A stretch of 15,859 nucleotides of DNA. Origin: UBA4717 sp002404395. Lineage in GTDB: Bacteria > Bacillota > Clostridia > Oscillospirales > CAG-272. The stretch lies in NCBI GenBank assembly GCA_937902275.1, contig CALFNW010000023.1, positions 1 to 15,859 of the forward strand, written 5' to 3'. How positions within the stretch are numbered: position 1 is the stretch's first letter; each line of letters starts with the position of its first letter. Positions 12,920 through 15,859 of the stretch are shown here, one piece after another. Under the pieces are notes generated by a model. That model was not told the origin of the DNA. It was given only the letters and a program-made list of their open reading frames with translations, and made no database searches. The position numbers and the translations under genes are program-made.

Positions 12920-13717
12920 TCAATCAAAGGCTTCGTTCAGATCCGGCTTCTTGCGTTTGTACTCGCTCGGCGACATACCGACGCGCTTTTTAAATACCTT
13001 TGAAAAGTTGAAAACGTCGTCGTATCCGACCATATTTGCGGATTCGGATACCTGATATCCGTCTGCAAGCAGGCGGCCGGCGGCAGCTATTCTTGTGTCG
13101 ATAATATAATCCCTGACCGTGGTGTTGTATCTCTTGCGAAATTCGCGTGCAAGAAAATATCTGTCGATGCAAAATTTTTGAGATACCGATTCAACTGTAA
13201 TATTATACATATAATTGAATTTTATATAGGTTCTCGTGTCGGCAACTCTGTCGGTTTCGGTGTCATTGGAATCAAACAGTTCGTAAAACAGTTCATACAT
13301 CAGGGAAGTATATTTTGCAGGTGATTTTTTTTCGGAAGCGGCAAGCTTTCTTATGTCGAAAAATACTTCGCCGTGATATTTTATGACCCGTTTCAGCGAA
13401 CGTAGCTTATCAGCGTAGCTTCCGACAAAACCGAGCCATATGTATTCCCAAGGTTCTTTTTCGTCTGCGCGATATTCACAGCGCTCACCCGGACAGATAA
13501 TAAAAAGTTTTCCGGGCGTAATGTCAAACGTTCCCATCGGAGAATGAAAGGTTCCTTTGCCTGAAACGCAATAATGTATAAGAAAATAATTTCGCACGGT
13601 CAACGGTGAACGGTGGCGAGGCGGACATTTTTGATATCCGCAGGTTATGGGTCTGATATCGAGCGATTCGGAATTTATCACGATATCATTGAGCGAGCCG
13701 ATAAACATATTATCCAT
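12920..13717 (-). CDS. AraC family transcriptional regulator
   Basis: This 265-aa protein has an N-terminal cupin-like sugar-sensing domain (about residues 20-130, with NYFLIHYCVSGKGTF and TPGKLFIICPGE strands). A C-terminal AraC double helix-turn-helix covers about 165-262. The first HTH lies in VESVSQKFCIDRYFLAREF and the second in QVSESANMVGYDDVFNFSKVFKKRVGMSPSEYKR, which is the canonical family signature. It is transcribed divergently from the GH2 gene 192 bp away, so it probably activates that gene in response to its glycan or sugar product. CAGG lies about 8 nt before the ATG; the RBS is modest. Confidence 0.92.
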   Translation of the reverse strand: MDNMFIGSLNDIVINSESLDIRPITCGYQKCPPRHRSPLTVRNYFLIHYCVSGKGTFHSPMGTFDITPGKLFIICPGERCEYRADEKEPWEYIWLGFVGSYADKLRSLKRVIKYHGEVFFDIRKLAASEKKSPAKYTSLMYELFYELFDSNDTETDRVADTRTYIKFNYMYNITVESVSQKFCIDRYFLAREFRKRYNTTVRDYIIDTRIAAAGRLLADGYQVSESANMVGYDDVFNFSKVFKKRVGMSPSEYKRKKPDLNEAFD

Positions 13718-13760
13718 AATTTACCTGTTGAGTGCCAAAGGCAATCGGAGTTAAAATTAA

Positions 13761-13792
13761 AGAAACGGCAAACGCGGCTTCGCGGTGTTTCT
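13761..13792. other. Inverted repeat in the AraC-GH2 intergenic region
   Basis: AGAAAC (13761-13766) and GTTTCT (13787-13792) flank CGCG-GCTT-CGCG (13773-13784). It falls at the predicted 5' end of the AraC transcript. It may be a leader hairpin or a regulator-binding site. Confidence 0.4.
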
Positions 13793-13800
13793 CTGATTAA

Positions 13801-13830
13801 ATAATAACATACATTTACCAAGAAAATCAA
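13801..13830 (-). promoter_or_regulatory. Probable promoter of the AraC gene
   Basis: On the minus strand TTGATT (13825-13830) and TATTAT (13801-13806) are separated by 18 bp. Confidence 0.45.
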
Positions 13831-13850
13831 TGTTTTTTTGAAAATAGTTG

Positions 13851-13869
13851 TGATATTATTGAATATAAT
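13851..13869 (+). promoter_or_regulatory. Possible activator-dependent promoter of the GH2 gene
   Basis: A TATAAT at 13864-13869 and an extended -10 TGATATTAT at 13851-13859 lie 40-50 bp before the ATG. Neither has a good -35 box (TTGAAA at 13838-13843 is 20 bp from the TATAAT), as expected for a promoter needing an AraC-type activator. Confidence 0.4.
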
Positions 13870-13908
13870 AGCACAGATTGACATATCTGGTTTGGGAAAG
13901 GAAGCGCA

Positions 13909-15859
13909 ATGATGAGAAAATCATATTTAAATCGGACCTTAAAAAAGCTGCTTGCGGTATTGCTTGCGATACTGATGCTGCCTATCGGGAGCCTTTCGGT
14001 ATTTGCCGAGTCCGAAAGCGTCAGAGCTGTACGTGACAGTCAACTCGGCGGAGAGCGGAGCAGTCTTTTCAGCTACGATTGGAGATTTACGCTCGGTGAT
14101 TCAAAGGAGTATTCCGGGCGTGAGTTTGACGACTCCGGTTGGAAAAAGCTTGATCTGCCTCATGATTTCAAGATAACCGACCGTGACCCCGAAAAGTGGC
14201 TTACCGATGAGATCGGTTGGTATCGCAAAGCTTTGTATCTGCCCGAATCAGAACGCGGGAAAGAAGTGTCCCTGCGCTTTGACGGCGTGCAATGCCGCAC
14301 GACGGTGTATGTAAACGGCGAGTATGCCGGATATTATCCGGGAGGATATTCTTCATTTAATATTGATATAACCAAGTTTTTAAAATTCGGCAACTCTGGA
14401 AATACGATCGCCGTAAAAGTGGATTGGACCCGTCAGGATGCATGGTGGGTGCCGGGCGCTGGCATACAGCGTGATGTATGGCTGACCGTTACCGATAAGC
14501 TTTGCGTAAATTACGGCGGTACATACATATATACTGACGGAACAAGCAAGGCAACGATCGAGACCGAGATCAGAAACTATTATGATACCGACAAAAGCGC
14601 AACCGTAAAGCAAACAGTGCTCGATCGCTACGGAAAGGCGGTTGCGACCTCGGAAAGCGCGACCGTCACAGTCGGAGCGGGTGCAGTCGTGACCGATACG
14701 CAGGAGCTTACGGTAACAAACGCTTTGCTTTGGGAGCTTGACTCGCCCTATCTTTATACCATGAAGACCGAGATCATATCGGACGGCAAGATCACAGACA
14801 CCTATACCGGTACTTTCGGTTTCCGCAGCATACGCATGGATGGGGACGGTTTTTACTTAAACGGTGAAAAAGTGACGATGCGCGGCGTCTGCCTGCACTC
14901 CGATCTCGGAGTGCTCGGCGGAGCACAGAATTATGCCGGAGTAAAAGCGCGCTTTGAAAAACTCAAGAAAATGGGCGTGAACGCGATAAGGACCGCACAT
15001 AATCAGTGCGATCCGATGTGGGTAGAGTTATGCGATGAAATGGGTATACTTTTGTATGATGAGGGTATAGTCAGATGGGAAGAAGGCGCCTACTTCAATG
15101 AACTTGCCGACCAAGATCTGAGCCTTTCGCCGAAAGCGACGGCAATAGGCGAGCTTAAATGGTCGGAAGTAGAGCTTCGCAATTGGATACGCCGTGACCG
15201 CAATCACCCGTCAGTCGTGCTTTGGAGCTTCGGAAACGAAGTGGCAAGCTCAAAGACCGAAGCCGGATATAAAGTGGGTCAAGCGCTTTATAAGCAGGTC
15301 GAGAGCGAAGATCCTCAGAAAAACGCATATATTACCGTGGCAAGCAACTCAATGAGCGGATACGCGCTTAAGCTTGCATCCGATACGCTTGACGCGTTCG
15401 GATATAATTATCCGCGCGCGGATATGCTTGATCAGCACCATAACGCATACGGTAAGCCTATGATAGCTACCGAAACCGCGTCAGCGGTAGCAAGCCGCGG
15501 AATATATCATACTCCTGCCGATCGTCCGTCGCCGACTCATGACGACAATCAGGCATCTGCATACGGCAACAGTTACGTTTCATGGGGCAAATCTCCCGAA
15601 CAGCAGTATCTTATCGAACGTGACAGACCGTACCTCGTCGGCAGTTTTGTCTGGACGGGATATGATTATTTAGGCGAGCCGCAGCCGTACCTGAACAAAA
15701 ATTCTTATTTCGGTATAATAGATACGGCAGGGCTTGAAAAGGACAGTTATTACTTCTATCAAAGCGTGTGGACCGAAACGCCCATGGTACATTTGCTGCC
15801 GAGTTTTGACGATTCCGTAGGCGAAACGATAGATGTGTATGCATATTCAAATGCCGCGT
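13909..15859 (+). CDS. Secreted glycoside hydrolase family 2 enzyme (beta-galactosidase-like), 3' end outside window
   Basis: The frame stays open to the right edge, giving the first 650 residues of a larger protein. A signal peptide is clear: basic MMRKSYLNRTLKK, a hydrophobic core, and VFA before a likely cleavage after residue 33. The sugar-binding jelly-roll domain follows (about 50-205; FDGVQCRTTVYVNGEYAG and WVPGAGIQRDVWL are typical), then an Ig-like domain (about 205-305). The TIM barrel starts at about 310 (GVCLHSDLGVLGGA, NAIRTAHN). The acid/base Glu is E444 in WSFGNEV. The nucleophile is probably E522 in IATETASAV. AAAGGAAG is well placed before the first ATG. It probably acts outside the cell on plant or host glycans, with control by the divergent AraC protein. 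GH2 also includes mannosidases and glucuronidases, so galactosidase is only the likeliest reading. Confidence 0.93.
   Translation, partial: MMRKSYLNRTLKKLLAVLLAILMLPIGSLSVFAESESVRAVRDSQLGGERSSLFSYDWRFTLGDSKEYSGREFDDSGWKKLDLPHDFKITDRDPEKWLTDEIGWYRKALYLPESERGKEVSLRFDGVQCRTTVYVNGEYAGYYPGGYSSFNIDITKFLKFGNSGNTIAVKVDWTRQDAWWVPGAGIQRDVWLTVTDKLCVNYGGTYIYTDGTSKATIETEIRNYYDTDKSATVKQTVLDRYGKAVATSESATVTVGAGAVVTDTQELTVTNALLWELDSPYLYTMKTEIISDGKITDTYTGTFGFRSIRMDGDGFYLNGEKVTMRGVCLHSDLGVLGGAQNYAGVKARFEKLKKMGVNAIRTAHNQCDPMWVELCDEMGILLYDEGIVRWEEGAYFNELADQDLSLSPKATAIGELKWSEVELRNWIRRDRNHPSVVLWSFGNEVASSKTEAGYKVGQALYKQVESEDPQKNAYITVASNSMSGYALKLASDTLDAFGYNYPRADMLDQHHNAYGKPMIATETASAVASRGIYHTPADRPSPTHDDNQASAYGNSYVSWGKSPEQQYLIERDRPYLVGSFVWTGYDYLGEPQPYLNKNSYFGIIDTAGLEKDSYYFYQSVWTETPMVHLLPSFDDSVGETIDVYAYSNAA

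Noticed and set aside
12603..12923. Minus-strand frames of 106 and 77 aa across the microprotein region
   Set aside because: They read through the repeat hairpins and the terminator, have low-complexity translations and no RBS.

Overview
The window looks like a chromosomal stretch from a low-to-mid GC Gram-positive anaerobe of the class Clostridia, probably a gut member of the Oscillospirales or a relative. This is inferred from near-consensus sigma-A promoters, strong AGGAGG-type ribosome binding sites, an AzlCD pair, a heterodimeric ABC exporter with a MerR regulator, a CCA-encoding tRNA-Gln and a secreted glycoside hydrolase. No transposase, integrase, phage gene, CRISPR array or recognisable defence system is visible.

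Left part (1-5770): a plus-strand azlC-azlD pair (branched-chain amino acid exporter) sits behind a sigma-A promoter whose -35 box lies in a perfect 8+8 bp inverted repeat. Convergent to it is a two-gene ABC exporter (577 and 603 aa, ATGA overlap) whose two ATPases carry complementary degenerate motifs, as in TM287/288-type heterodimers. A MerR/GyrI-like regulator is divergent from it, and the two promoters overlap face to face; the exporter-side promoter has the 19-bp spacer typical of MerR-controlled promoters.

Middle (5764-11640): minus-strand genes. An alpha/beta hydrolase and a 7-TM-like membrane protein come first. Then a tightly packed run of small, unrelated genes reads from a perfect consensus promoter at 11377-11405 to a terminator at 7785-7818: isochorismatase-family hydrolase, membrane protein with an odd tail, CPBP protease homologue broken by a one-base frameshift, a 33-aa ORF with a strong RBS, GNAT acetyltransferase, small membrane protein, cysteine-rich DUF3795-like protein, and a decayed C-terminal fragment of an ABC transporter ATPase. 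A tRNA-Gln(CUG) with its own promoter and terminator lies upstream.

Right part (11690-15859): a zinc-ribbon protein of unknown function, then a highly structured 250-bp leader (2.6 copies of a 50-bp tandem repeat, several hairpins) followed by a 30-aa cysteine-rich membrane microprotein and a strong terminator. A 14-nt segment at the start of the leader is perfectly complementary to codons 2-6 of the microprotein gene. This is the most unusual structure in the window. Last come an AraC-family regulator (minus) and a divergent, secreted GH2 glycosidase that runs off the right edge; together they form a probable regulator-enzyme pair for glycan use.
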